Shown here: piece by piece, positions 41,836 through 49,845 of the stretch
Numbering within the stretch: position 1 is the stretch's first letter
Layout: each line of letters starts with the position of its first letter
Source of the DNA: Microcaldota archaeon
GTDB lineage: Archaea > Micrarchaeota > Micrarchaeia > Micrarchaeales > Micrarchaeaceae
Length of the DNA stretch: 64,000 nt
Direction of reading: 5' to 3'
Assembly: GCA_021791535.1 (NCBI GenBank)
Contig: JAJYWI010000021.1
Coordinates: 1-64,000, forward strand
The notes under the pieces: model-generated
Database searches by the model: none
Seen by the model: only the letters and a program-made list of their open reading frames with translations
What the model was told of the DNA's origin: nothing
Translations under genes and position numbers: made by a program

Positions 41836-43107
41836 ATGGCAGAGGAACTAGACCCGTTCAAGATAGCGCAGGAGCAGCTGGACGAAGCCGCATCAATAAT
41901 GAAGCTTGACAAGGAAGCGCACGCAATACTCAGGGAGCCGAAGCGCGTGCTTGTGATGAGCATACCTGTAAGGATGGGCAACGGCCATACGCAGGTTTTC
42001 ACCGGTTTCCGTGTAAGATACAACGACGCAAGGGGCCCGGCAAAAGGGGGCATACGTTTCCATCCGCAGGAGAGCCTCAGCACGGTTAAGGCCCTTGCGG
42101 CGTGGATGACCTGGAAGTGCTCCTTGGCAGACATACCTTTCGGCGGTGGCAAGGGCGGAGTGATCTGCGACACAAAGAAGATGAGCGACAAGGAGGTAGA
42201 GGCGCTATCAAGGGCTTATGTGCGCGCCCTCGGTACAGACATGGGGCCTGAAGTCGATGTGCCCGCCCCGGATGTCTACACAAACCCGCAGATAATGGCA
42301 TGGATGCTTGATGAATACATGAACATAGCAAGAAAAAGCGAGTTCGGGGCCATAACAGGCAAGCCTGTAGAGGTATGGGGCAGTGCCGGGCGCATGGATT
42401 CCACTGCCAGGGGAGGCATGTACGTGATGCGTGAAGCAGCTAAGATGCTGAAGATAAATCCAAGAAGGGCAACCATAGCTGTGCAAGGGTTCGGCAACGC
42501 AGGCAGATACGCATACACCCTTTCAAGGGAGATTATGGGCTCCAAGGTGGTTGCAATAAGCGACTCCGAAGGTGGGGTCTACGACCCTGACGGGCTAGAC
42601 CTGGCGAAGCTTGATGAGGCGAAGAAGAGGACAGGCACAGTGCAGGGCTACAAGAGCAAGAAAGCCAAGAAGATATCCAACGAGGAGCTGCTTGAGCTAA
42701 AGGTAGACATACTCATACCCGCAGCGATTGAGAATCAGGTGAGGGCCGACAACGCGGACAGGATAAACTGCAAGCTTCTTCTAGAGCTTGCAAACGGGCC
42801 TGTTACACCCGAAGCTACGAAGATACTTTTCGAGAAGAAGATACTAGACCTGCCAGACTTCCTTGTAAATTCCGGCGGCGTGATAGGTTCGTATTATGAA
42901 TGGGTGCAGAACATAACCGGAGACTACTGGGACACCGATCTCTTCTATGCAAAGCTTGACAAGAAGATAACCAAGTCATTCAACGCAACAATCGCGATGC
43001 AGAAGGAGTATGCAGCGAAGGGCGAGAAGATAAACCCACGCATGGCTGCATACATAATAGCAGTTGAACGCGTTGCAAAGGCGATGAAGGCGCGCGGTTG
43101 GTACTAA
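41836..43107 (+). CDS. gdhA: Glutamate dehydrogenase
   Basis: Interconverts glutamate and 2-oxoglutarate with ammonia. It has 423 residues. Substrate-domain motifs are GPAKGGIRFHP, MTWKCSLADIPFGGGKGGV (catalytic Lys region) and PAPDVYTNPQIMAWM; the dinucleotide fold is QGFGNAG (about residues 215-221). The length fits the hexameric family. A TATA-like AATAAATAG lies about 35 bases upstream. Together with proline dehydrogenase it gives a route from proline to the citric acid cycle (inference). Confidence 0.95.
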   Translation: MAEELDPFKIAQEQLDEAASIMKLDKEAHAILREPKRVLVMSIPVRMGNGHTQVFTGFRVRYNDARGPAKGGIRFHPQESLSTVKALAAWMTWKCSLADIPFGGGKGGVICDTKKMSDKEVEALSRAYVRALGTDMGPEVDVPAPDVYTNPQIMAWMLDEYMNIARKSEFGAITGKPVEVWGSAGRMDSTARGGMYVMREAAKMLKINPRRATIAVQGFGNAGRYAYTLSREIMGSKVVAISDSEGGVYDPDGLDLAKLDEAKKRTGTVQGYKSKKAKKISNEELLELKVDILIPAAIENQVRADNADRINCKLLLELANGPVTPEATKILFEKKILDLPDFLVNSGGVIGSYYEWVQNITGDYWDTDLFYAKLDKKITKSFNATIAMQKEYAAKGEKINPRMAAYIIAVERVAKAMKARGWY

Positions 43108-43115
43108 ACCGATAT

Positions 43116-43526
43116 TCAGACATTCCAGCTGAGTAGCTTGCGCGAAATGCAGAGCGGTATTACTTTCTCCTCAATTATGTCAGGAAGCTTGATTCCCTCT
43201 CCCTTGTAGTTTTCCTTTATAAACCTGAACTCTTCATATTCTGGATCGGAAAGTTTCGGATTTCCTTTCAACTCAACAAGGTAGGTGGAAAGGCGTACAG
43301 TTGCGTCATCAAAAATCGCACCAGATTCAAAGTCGCCCATCTTTTCAAGTATCACAGAGCCGCAGTCCAGCTCCTCCTTTATTTCGCGGGTCAGTGCTTC
43401 CTCTTCCGTTTCGCCTTGCTCCACCTTGCCCCCAAGGCTTGTCCATATATCCTTGCCAACTTTCCTCACCATTAGGAACGCGTTATTCTGTATGACGACC
43501 GCAGCGACTTTGTGTATTATCTTCAT
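43116..43526 (-). CDS. Nudix hydrolase (MutT-like)
   Basis: 136 residues with a complete Nudix box GGKVEQGETEEEALTREIKEEL (residues about 33-54), metal-binding Glu pair included. An N-terminal KVAAVVIQNNAFLMVRK strand pattern is typical for small MutT-type enzymes that hydrolyse nucleoside diphosphates linked to X. The substrate is unknown. It is convergent with gdhA, 8 bases between stops. Confidence 0.88.
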   Translation of the reverse strand: MKIIHKVAAVVIQNNAFLMVRKVGKDIWTSLGGKVEQGETEEEALTREIKEELDCGSVILEKMGDFESGAIFDDATVRLSTYLVELKGNPKLSDPEYEEFRFIKENYKGEGIKLPDIIEEKVIPLCISRKLLSWNV

Positions 43527-43560
43527 GTACTTATCTTCTTAGCTCGCTTATTTAATGGTT

Positions 43561-44343
43561 TCAAAACAGGTTTTTCTGAGTTCCTTTCATATGGTCGAAT
43601 ATTGGGGTCACTATGTAACCTTCCTTCATACTGCCCAGTATCGCGCACTTGTCGGGATGTTTCCAATAATAGTAGGCAATGTATGCGCAGAACACTGCAT
43701 CGAGCATGTCTTCGTGTTTCTTCAGCTCCGATTGCCTCATTGCATTCATTTTATCCCCCAACATGACATTGCTACCTATTTTGAGGCTTGGGTTTGCAGA
43801 GGATAATCCCTTAATCAGCCTCTCGTATCTCTTGAACTCGCTAATGCGGAACGCTTCTTCCCTGTTAGGCTTCGCCTTGTACTTGATTATGCTGTTTAGA
43901 CCGAATAGCACGACCGTGGAGGGGTGCGGATAAACCTCGAATAACTTCCTTGTGCGTTCCATGCCCTTGACATTTGGATTGTGCTTGAACCCTAGTTCCT
44001 GCAAAGCCTTTACTAGTTCTTCGCCGCGTATCTTGCCGTTTGACCATGCACCAAGCCTTGTCCTGTTTGCAGGGTGGGCACCGGCATCGTATTTCCTGAA
44101 AAGATCACCAACAATCTTCTCTGCGATTCTACGGCCTTCAACATTAGGCACAACGAGCGGCGCGTCTATTGCGATTAGTGCATCCTTCTTACCAACTTTG
44201 CCAGACACATAATCGGTTATTTCACTATCTGATACTACTATATCGGCATTCAGCAGCCTTCCCCTTTTCTCATCGCCTTCAATTATTGCTATCCCGGTGT
44301 TGTTCTTCTCAGACCACGCAAGGTCGATTCCAACGAACAACAT
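43561..44343 (-). CDS. DUF429 family protein
   Basis: About 260 residues from the ATG at 44343. Starts FVGIDLAWSEKN, an RNase H-like strand with a metal-type Asp, followed by LIAIDAPLVVPN, GAHPANR, and EVYPHPSTV; these are the conserved landmarks of DUF429, whose function is unknown. A late conserved acidic helix (HEDMLDAVFCAYIAYY) is also typical. Codons are A/T-richer than neighbours. It stands alone on the minus strand. Confidence 0.82.
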   Translation of the reverse strand: MLFVGIDLAWSEKNNTGIAIIEGDEKRGRLLNADIVVSDSEITDYVSGKVGKKDALIAIDAPLVVPNVEGRRIAEKIVGDLFRKYDAGAHPANRTRLGAWSNGKIRGEELVKALQELGFKHNPNVKGMERTRKLFEVYPHPSTVVLFGLNSIIKYKAKPNREEAFRISEFKRYERLIKGLSSANPSLKIGSNVMLGDKMNAMRQSELKKHEDMLDAVFCAYIAYYYWKHPDKCAILGSMKEGYIVTPIFDHMKGTQKNLF

Positions 44344-44381
44344 GCAATCACCACGTAATGGCACTGGATGTTCCGGTTATT

Positions 44382-45068
44382 TTACCTTCCTTTCCTAAGC
44401 AAACCGTATCCACAGACGAGTGCGGCGATTATCCCGCCTGCAACATCACCTATCACGTAAACATACCAGTTCGTGAAGTTCCCCGACGCTATAGCGGGGC
44501 CCATGAAAACCGCCGGGTTTGCAGCTGCGCCTGTGAACGGGCCAGCGAAGAGCGCGAGTACTACGAGAGTGAGTCCTACGCCTAGGCCGCCGATTCTTGA
44601 TGCTATCTTCTCGTTTGCCGCAGTCATGAAAACAGAGAATACAAGGAAGAAGGTTATCAGCGCCTCTATCATAACGCCTTGCATAACCGTTATGCCAGAC
44701 GCAAGGGCAGGTACCCCCCAACCAGCAGCCGCGCCAAGATGTGTCGGTAGGACAGCCATAAGTACAAGGATTGCTATTGTCGCTCCAACTACCTGGGCAA
44801 GTATGTACGCAATTGTATCGCGCAATCCGATTCTGCGCGCAACGAACATGCCAACCGTAACTGCCGGGTTTATGTGCCCTCCCGATATGTAAAGCGCGGC
44901 CGTCACGGCGATGCCAAGCGCTATGCCGTATGCCAACGCAACAATCAGTATCGACACCCCACCGGCGTGCATCGCAGTCGTCGAGATGATCGCTCCGACT
45001 CCTATCGAAAGCAGCAAGAACGTCCCAAGCGCCTCAGCGAGGAGCTTCTGCCATAGTTTTATTGCCAC
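44382..45068 (-). CDS. Aquaporin-family channel lacking the filter arginine
   Basis: A membrane channel with about 228 residues and six segments, from the GTG at 45068, ~25 bases after TATA box AATATAAAAG. The first half-helix motif is GGHINPAVT. The second is AANPAVFMGPA, where the family has NPAR followed by a similar GPA. The conserved Arg of the selectivity filter is thus Val, which should change solute or proton exclusion (inference). It resembles MIP proteins in all other landmarks. Confidence 0.87.
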   Translation of the reverse strand: MAIKLWQKLLAEALGTFLLLSIGVGAIISTTAMHAGGVSILIVALAYGIALGIAVTAALYISGGHINPAVTVGMFVARRIGLRDTIAYILAQVVGATIAILVLMAVLPTHLGAAAGWGVPALASGITVMQGVMIEALITFFLVFSVFMTAANEKIASRIGGLGVGLTLVVLALFAGPFTGAAANPAVFMGPAIASGNFTNWYVYVIGDVAGGIIAALVCGYGLLRKGR

Positions 45069-45089
45069 GCAATCAAACTGTTTTAACAA

Positions 45090-45434
45090 TCATCTTTTAT
45101 ATTTCTTGCTATGGCATATCAGGTCCTTGACGTCCATCCCATAACGGCCTGATCTTTTGAATATCTCTATAATGTTTGCGTTCCCAAGCTCAATGCCGTT
45201 TATTCCAAGGGATCTTATCACAGTGCTTATCTTCTTTGCGGAATCGGCCTCTATTTCAATGTAGGGCTTGACAAGCGGCCACCTTGCCATGTCTATCTCC
45301 CCACCTTTGTATCTAGCTTTGTATTTCTTTAGGGCTGCACGAAGCGCATTCTCGTCAAAATCTATTATCTTGGTCTCTATTTCCTTCGTAAAACTACAAT
45401 CGCCGGGGGCGAGATTCGAACTCGCGGAAGCCAT
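45090..45434 (-). pseudogene. Probable CYTH/CyaB-like remnant truncated at tRNA-Ser
   Basis: Up to 114 codons. The first part reads like a CYTH strand (TKEIETKIIDFDENALRAAL) and the second like its C-terminal part (ARWPLVKPYIEIEADSAKKI, then KRSGRYGMDVKDL), but the middle of the usual 170-180-residue tunnel fold is missing. The only in-frame ATG that would include the first part lies inside tRNA-Ser(GCU) at 45401-45486, and no GTG or TTG serves between the tRNA and the first strand. It therefore looks like a decayed, internally deleted gene. A minimal functional variant is the alternative. Confidence 0.5.
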
Positions 45435-45486
45435 TTCTGACTAAACAGCTTAGCAGGCTGCCGCCCTACCACTAGGCGACCCCGGC
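45401..45486 (-). tRNA. tRNA-Ser(GCU)
   Basis: 86 bases, no intron. Acceptor GCCGGGG/CCCCGGC with discriminator G, D-arm GCC-TAGTGGTAG-GGC, anticodon stem GCAGC/GCTGT enclosing CUGCUAA (anticodon GCU, serine AGC/AGU), long variable arm and T-arm GCGAG-TTCGAAT-CTCGC. A TATA-like AATAAAAGG lies about 25 bases upstream on the minus strand (about 45509-45517). The 3' CCA is not encoded. Confidence 0.93.
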
Positions 45487-45579
45487 CCGTTATCATTAGC
45501 CACACAACCCTTTTATTGCTTCGGAGGATACCCCCCAACCGCTTGCATTGGTTACGTCTTTAGAGGAATGCAGTGCTTG

Positions 45580-45890
45580 CTTATGCATCAATATGTCCGC
45601 TGATCGCAATGTGCTTTTTCGACTAGTGGCAGAAGCCGCCTTGCGCTCTGCACCCATGAAGGATGGTCTGCGCTTTGGCTCGGCCCTGTATCCTAAGAGC
45701 ATAGCTTTGCCATGCTTAGGGTTGCTCCTTCCGGCCTGGCCCGGTTCACATAGTGAGCTACCACATAGGGCAGGACGTCTACGCTTCCGCGCAGGTCCGG
45801 CACAGATGCATGGCACTCGGACGGCATTGGCCCGCCAAAAGGGATTTGCGGATTGGAGACCCTTAGCCTCCAGCCTATCTGCCACAGATA
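45580..45890 (-). ncRNA. 7S signal recognition particle RNA
   Basis: The SRP54-binding hairpin (helix 8) is clear on the minus strand at about 45715-45755: AUGUGAACCGGG-CCAGGCCGGAAGG-AGCA with a GGAA tetraloop and the asymmetric loop bases. The long helix 5 closes with UCCGC (about 45850) and GCGGA (about 45595). A helix 3/4 region with GGCUGGAGGCUAAGGGUCUCC lies at the 5' side. About 310 bases fits archaeal 7S RNA. A TATA box lies at 45903-45911. The ends are estimates to within ~15 bases. Confidence 0.85.
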
Positions 45891-45902
45891 TAGCCAGTCC
45901 CG

Positions 45903-45911
45903 AATTTAAAT
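45903..45911 (-). promoter_or_regulatory. TATA box of the SRP RNA gene
   Basis: ATTTAAAT read on the minus strand lies about 22-25 bases before the predicted 5' end of the 7S RNA. It is also near the start of the divergent aIF2-beta gene. Confidence 0.6.
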
Positions 45912-45957
45912 ATGTTCACCTTCTAATCTGTTTATATATCTAGGCAGCATAAGCATA

Positions 45958-46389
45958 ATGAAAGGATTTAGCATGAGCGACGAAGAGTATATGAAGCTAC
46001 TTGACCGCGCCTTCAGCAAGGCGCACATCGTTTCCAGCGAAAGCTCTGACTTCGTGATACCGAAGGTCGATTCGATAGTGCAGGGGAACAAGACAATCGT
46101 CAGGAACATAGGCATCATAGCAGACAAGGCGAGAAGAGACCCCAAGGAGATAGCGAGGTACATAAGCAGGGAGCTTGCCGTCCCCGTGGGGATCGACGAG
46201 CAGCGCATGGTGATAAGCGGAAGGTTCCAGGCCGCGGATATGGACAAGCGCATACAGCGCTATTTCGAGATTTACGTCATATGCAGGGAATGCCACAAGC
46301 CAGACACAAGGCTCGAAGGCGCAGGCCGCGGCATGTTCTATCTAGTTTGCGAGGCGTGCGGCTCGCGCTATGGCGTGAAGCACTACTAG
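45958..46389 (+). CDS. Translation initiation factor aIF2-beta
   Basis: A subunit of the initiator-tRNA carrier aIF2. It has 143 residues: N-terminal helix, central alpha-beta domain (RNIGIIADKARRDPKEIARYISRE) and C4 zinc ribbon CREC...CEAC at the C-terminus. ATGs at 45958 and 45973 are both possible starts. Eight bases separate it from aIF1A, so the two initiation factors are co-transcribed. Confidence 0.95.
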   Translation: MKGFSMSDEEYMKLLDRAFSKAHIVSSESSDFVIPKVDSIVQGNKTIVRNIGIIADKARRDPKEIARYISRELAVPVGIDEQRMVISGRFQAADMDKRIQRYFEIYVICRECHKPDTRLEGAGRGMFYLVCEACGSRYGVKHY

Positions 46390-46396
46390 TGGTACT

Positions 46397-46705
46397 ATGA
46401 GAAAAAGTGGAGTCGACGAGAGGAGGGGTGCGCCGATCGAGTACAGGCTGAAGCTTCCGGAACAGGGCGAGGTCATCGGCACTGTGGCGAAGACAGCCGG
46501 CGCAACGAAATTCTTCGTAGACTGCAGTGATGGGAAGCAGCGGCTCTGCTCCATACCTGGAAGGTTCAGGCGGCGCTTCTGGGTGAAGGAGAACGACGTT
46601 GTGATAGTCAAGCCATGGGTTGTGCAGAGCGATATCAGGGGCGACATAGTCTGGAGGTATAGCGTGATGGACATAAACAAGCTCAGGGAGAAGCAGCTTG
46701 TATGA
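46397..46705 (+). CDS. Translation initiation factor aIF1A
   Basis: An OB-fold protein of 102 residues. The S1-like core is EVIGTVAKTAGATKFFVDC, then RLCSIPGRFRRRFWVKENDVVIVKPW, the usual IF1A sequence with RNA-binding Arg cluster. It follows aIF2-beta by 7 bases. Confidence 0.95.
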   Translation: MRKSGVDERRGAPIEYRLKLPEQGEVIGTVAKTAGATKFFVDCSDGKQRLCSIPGRFRRRFWVKENDVVIVKPWVVQSDIRGDIVWRYSVMDINKLREKQLV

Positions 46706-46798
46706 ACTCCTTCCAAAGTGTAGCTTTATCTCTCTACAACTACAGAGTCTTTTTAAACCTGAAACGAGTATTCAAATCACTCGTTGTAAGGTGCCATC
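46706..46798. promoter_or_regulatory. Cdc6 upstream region with inverted repeats
   Basis: A 93-base spacer with TATA box TTTTTAAACC (about 46750-46759), an inverted repeat ACGAGT-attcaaatc-ACTCGT (about 46764-46784) ending just before the start region, and TCTCT...AGAG upstream. Replication origins often lie beside cdc6 in archaea, but no clear origin recognition box or long A/T-rich unwinding element is visible. I therefore call it a promoter, possibly autoregulated. Confidence 0.45.
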
Positions 46799-48013
46799 AT
46801 GCAAACGCTTAACGACCTACTCGGCGAATCAAAAATATTTTTGAGTAGGGAGGCTCTCTCACCGCATTACACTCCGAAGAAGTTGGTGTTCAGGGAGAAG
46901 GAGATAAACAGCATAGAGCGTGCAGTCGCTCCTTCGCTCAAAGGCGACAGGGGGCGAAACCTCTTCATATACGGCAAGACAGGCACTGGGAAAACCTCGT
47001 GCGTCAACTACGTGATAGAGGAGATAAAGCAGATACCGAACACGAAGGCGAAGATATCGTACATAAACTGCAGGATATACAACTCGAGGTTCAAGGTACT
47101 GGCAAAGGTGACAAGCGACCACCTGCCCACATACGCGAAGCGGGGTTACGGCGCTGTCGACCTCTACGAAAGGCTTAGGAACTGGGTGGAGGAGGACAGC
47201 AAGATATTCGTCGCCGTGCTGGACGAGATCGACATGGTAAAGGACCTGGACGACCTGATATACACGCTCACGAGGATAAACAGCGACATAAAGGCCGGCG
47301 GGGTGTCCATGATAGGAATATCAAACCGGGTATCCTTCAAGGAGGACCTAGATCCGAGGAGCCTTTCGGCACTTTACGAGACGGAGCTCGTCTTCCCACC
47401 GTATTATGCCACAGAGCTCTATGCGATAATAAAAGAAAGGGCGGAAATCGGCTTCAGGAAGGGCGTTGCGAGCGACGAGGTGCTGCACTACATAGCTGCA
47501 CAGGCGGCTAAGGAGGGCGGCGACGCGCGGTTCTCGCTAAAGGTGCTTGCCAGGGCAGGAGAGCTCAGCGAAGAGCGGAAGATCCCAACCATAACAATGA
47601 CGGAGGCGCAGGACGGCGTCAGGATGGCCGAGAACGAATCCGTTTACGAGCTGATAGGGACGCTTCCAGAGCACCAGAAGCTTGTGCTATACTCTGTTGC
47701 GCTGCTCACCCGGAGCGGCGGCACGTACAAGAAGCTCACCGATGGCGTCGACACCTACCTGTTCAGCGGAGAGGTCTACAACCGCTACAGGTCAATATGC
47801 GATAACATGAAGAAGGAGCCGAAGAGTGAACGGTGGTACAGGAAATACCTGTCTGAGCTTGAGATGCAGGGCCTGATAGCAGCTTTCGAATCAGGCAAGG
47901 GAATACGCGGGCACACCAAGCTTGTCAAGCTTTTGGTGCCTACGAAGAAGACGTGCGATGTGCTTGAGAAAGACCTTTTCGGAGTGCCTGAGCATAACGG
48001 GGGGGCTGCGTAG
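46799..48013 (+). CDS. cdc6: Orc1/Cdc6 replication initiator
   Basis: An AAA+ initiator ATPase of 404 residues. The region before Walker A has FREKEINSIERA; Walker A is YGKTGTGKTSCVN (about residues 60-72), Walker B is AVLDEIDMV (about 138-146) and sensor 1 is IGISNRVSF (about 174). A C-terminal winged helix follows (about 300-400). It would load MCM, encoded 16 kb away. Ends 8 bases before rpp30. Confidence 0.95.
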   Translation: MQTLNDLLGESKIFLSREALSPHYTPKKLVFREKEINSIERAVAPSLKGDRGRNLFIYGKTGTGKTSCVNYVIEEIKQIPNTKAKISYINCRIYNSRFKVLAKVTSDHLPTYAKRGYGAVDLYERLRNWVEEDSKIFVAVLDEIDMVKDLDDLIYTLTRINSDIKAGGVSMIGISNRVSFKEDLDPRSLSALYETELVFPPYYATELYAIIKERAEIGFRKGVASDEVLHYIAAQAAKEGGDARFSLKVLARAGELSEERKIPTITMTEAQDGVRMAENESVYELIGTLPEHQKLVLYSVALLTRSGGTYKKLTDGVDTYLFSGEVYNRYRSICDNMKKEPKSERWYRKYLSELEMQGLIAAFESGKGIRGHTKLVKLLVPTKKTCDVLEKDLFGVPEHNGGAA

Positions 48014-48021
48014 GTGCTTCT

Positions 48022-48537
48022 TTGTACTACGATATTGTTTTCAGCTCATGCAACATCGACGGCAGCCTTGTATCAAGGCTTGGATTCTCAAAGATCGGCG
48101 TGATACCAGATAGTATAGCATTCTTGGATCTCGAAAAGCAGGGTGTTGGTAAGGAAAGGAAGGTGATTGCCAGCGGCCCTGCCGGAAAGCTCATATCGGC
48201 TGCGAACATGGGCGTCGCTGCTGTATACCTGAAAGGCATGGAAGCGGACAAGAAGCTGATGGCCTCGTTGGCGGACAATGGCGTGGCCCTATGCATATCG
48301 CTATCAGACATAACGGAGAACGACGGGCTCAGGCGTTCCCATACGATATTCAAGGCCGGCCGCCTGCTCTCAAGTGCGAGGAAAAACGGCGTCGACATCG
48401 CTTTCGTGACCCTAGCAAGGTCGAGGAGCAGCATGTGCTCCTACATGCAGATTGTCGAGCTCGCGAAGCTCATAGGTGCCGAAGAGAGCTACGCCAGGAA
48501 GAGCATAAGCGAGGTTAACGGCAGGCTGGTGGTCTGA
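48022..48537 (+). CDS. rnp3: RNase P protein subunit 3 (Rpp30)
   Basis: A PHP-like TIM-barrel protein of RNase P, which trims tRNA 5' leaders. It has 171 residues, which is short for the family (about 200-230). Start TTG at 48022 (MYYDIVFSS), with GFSKIGVIP, SAANMGVAAVYL and VDIAFVTLARSRSSM regions. Its TGA overlaps the pop5 start (TGATGA), so the two subunits, which bind each other in the enzyme, are translationally coupled. Confidence 0.8.
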   Translation: MYYDIVFSSCNIDGSLVSRLGFSKIGVIPDSIAFLDLEKQGVGKERKVIASGPAGKLISAANMGVAAVYLKGMEADKKLMASLADNGVALCISLSDITENDGLRRSHTIFKAGRLLSSARKNGVDIAFVTLARSRSSMCSYMQIVELAKLIGAEESYARKSISEVNGRLVV

Positions 48538-48851
48538 TGATGCGGGAAAAACATAGATATATAGCTGTGGAGTCTGGCCATGCGGTTACGGAACCCGAGA
48601 GGGATGACTTCGCGACAGGGCTCCGTATTGCGCTAATGCGCTGCATAGGCGAATCAAACTTCCACATGGTGAACCCAAGAGTAGTCGAATTCCTCAATGA
48701 CAACACCTTCATACTAAGGACCAGCCTAGCAGGCTGCGGCCATGTCATAGCTGCGCTTGCGCTCATCAAGAGGATAGGCGGCCGGGACGCGTACTTCTAC
48801 ACCTTGGGTGCTTCGGGAACCATCAAGGCGCTCAAAAAGAAACGGATGTGA
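48537..48851 (+). CDS. rnp2: RNase P protein subunit 2 (Pop5)
   Basis: 104 residues. KHRYIAVE at the start, then a helix and the FNVVNP-like NFHMVNPRVVEF, ILRTSLAGCGHVIAALALIKRIGG, typical of the Rpp14/Pop5 RRM-like fold. Start is one of two adjacent ATGs (48537/48540). Partner of the overlapping Rpp30 gene. Confidence 0.82.
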   Translation: MMREKHRYIAVESGHAVTEPERDDFATGLRIALMRCIGESNFHMVNPRVVEFLNDNTFILRTSLAGCGHVIAALALIKRIGGRDAYFYTLGASGTIKALKKKRM

Positions 48852-48865
48852 CATCCTCCGGCGGC

Positions 48866-49027
48866 CGAAGCCGCGGGCTTGCATGGCGGTTTCTTCGGTC
48901 GCGATATCCCACCCAATATGTTTCCACACCAGCTGCATGTAGCTGTTGTTTTCCTCTGGCCAACGCCTAAAACTCTGCAGCCTGCGCTTTCATCCAACCT
49001 TTAAAAAGGTGGGTTTTAGGCTCGTTG
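48866..49027. repeat. Region of nested inverted repeats downstream of pop5
   Basis: Hairpin one: CCGAAG-CCGC ... GCGG-ttt-CTTCGG (48866-48899). Hairpin two: CAACG-CCTAAAAC ... GTTTTAGG-ct-CGTTG (48961-49027), a 13-pair interrupted stem with an inner CCTTT-aa-AAAGG. CAGCT...AGCTG lies between them. No convincing open frame covers the area on either strand. It could be a small structured RNA or an insertion-sequence remnant; the inner TTTTTAAA also reads as a TATA box on the minus strand. Confidence 0.4.
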
Positions 49028-49110
49028 CATTTATAAGCTTATATGCCCAATTACAATACGCTATTTTGTTTGACTGCTTTACCTGATTTACTTTAGTTTA
49101 TGGTGTGAAG

Positions 49111-49809
49111 ATGTATCCGCAACAGACAGCATACGACAGGGGAGTGATGTTCGCTCCAGACGGCAGGCTTTTCCAGGTAGAATACGCAAGAGAGGCGGTC
49201 AAGAAGGGCGCAACGTCGGTAGGAATGGTAACGAAGGACAGCATAGTGTTCGTAGCTCATAAGAACATAACCGCGCCGCTTACCGTGCCCGCAAGCGTAC
49301 AGAAGATATTCCGCATCGATTCGTACATAGGCGTAACATACAGCGGTATAGTCGCCGATGGTCTGCACCTCATCAACATAATGAGAAGCAAGACGCAGAC
49401 GCACAGGATGGTCTATAACGAGACAGAGTCGGTAGAGAGCATATCCAGGGACGTGTCAGAGGAGCTTCTTCTCGCCACGCAGTACGGCGGGATAAGGCCA
49501 TATGCGATATCCGTGCTGATAGGCGGCATCGACAAGGAGCCGAGGCTCTACGAGATAGACCCCGGGGCGACTGTTGCAGGCTACAAGGCAGATGCGATAG
49601 GGACAGGGAAGATCATAGCAGACGAGATGCTTACAAAAGAATACAGCGACGACATAAGCACAGAGGAGGCTTTGGCGCTGGGAGTGAAGATAATCAAGAA
49701 AGTAGCTGACAAGCAGCAGATAAACGAGAACAGCATCGACATAGCAACGATAACAAGGAAGGACGGCTTTGCGATGATGTCTCCTGACAAGGTATCTAAG
49801 TATCTCTGA
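49111..49809 (+). CDS. psmA: Proteasome alpha subunit
   Basis: Outer-ring subunit of the 20S proteasome. It has 232 residues from the ATG at 49111 (a GTG two codons upstream is possible). Signature YDRGVMFAPDGRLFQVEYA at the N-terminus, which also forms the gate. The beta subunit is not in the window. It is the first gene of the proteasome/exosome superoperon conserved in archaea; 36 bases separate it from SBDS. Confidence 0.96.
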   Translation: MYPQQTAYDRGVMFAPDGRLFQVEYAREAVKKGATSVGMVTKDSIVFVAHKNITAPLTVPASVQKIFRIDSYIGVTYSGIVADGLHLINIMRSKTQTHRMVYNETESVESISRDVSEELLLATQYGGIRPYAISVLIGGIDKEPRLYEIDPGATVAGYKADAIGTGKIIADEMLTKEYSDDISTEEALALGVKIIKKVADKQQINENSIDIATITRKDGFAMMSPDKVSKYL

Positions 49810-49845
49810 TATTTCTCTTACTATTCTGATGGAATCGTGAAGAAC

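Noticed and set aside
45496-45885. 129-codon minus-strand frame
   Set aside because: It covers the SRP RNA gene; codons follow RNA structure, not protein constraint.
46706-46798. Replication origin beside cdc6
   Set aside because: No origin recognition boxes or unwinding element in the 93-base gap; the inverted repeats could be operator or RNA structure.
48726-48997. Minus-strand frames with a CSWC motif that resemble a transposase end
   Set aside because: Short, Arg-rich, overlap hairpins and the pop5 end; no recognisable transposase residues.
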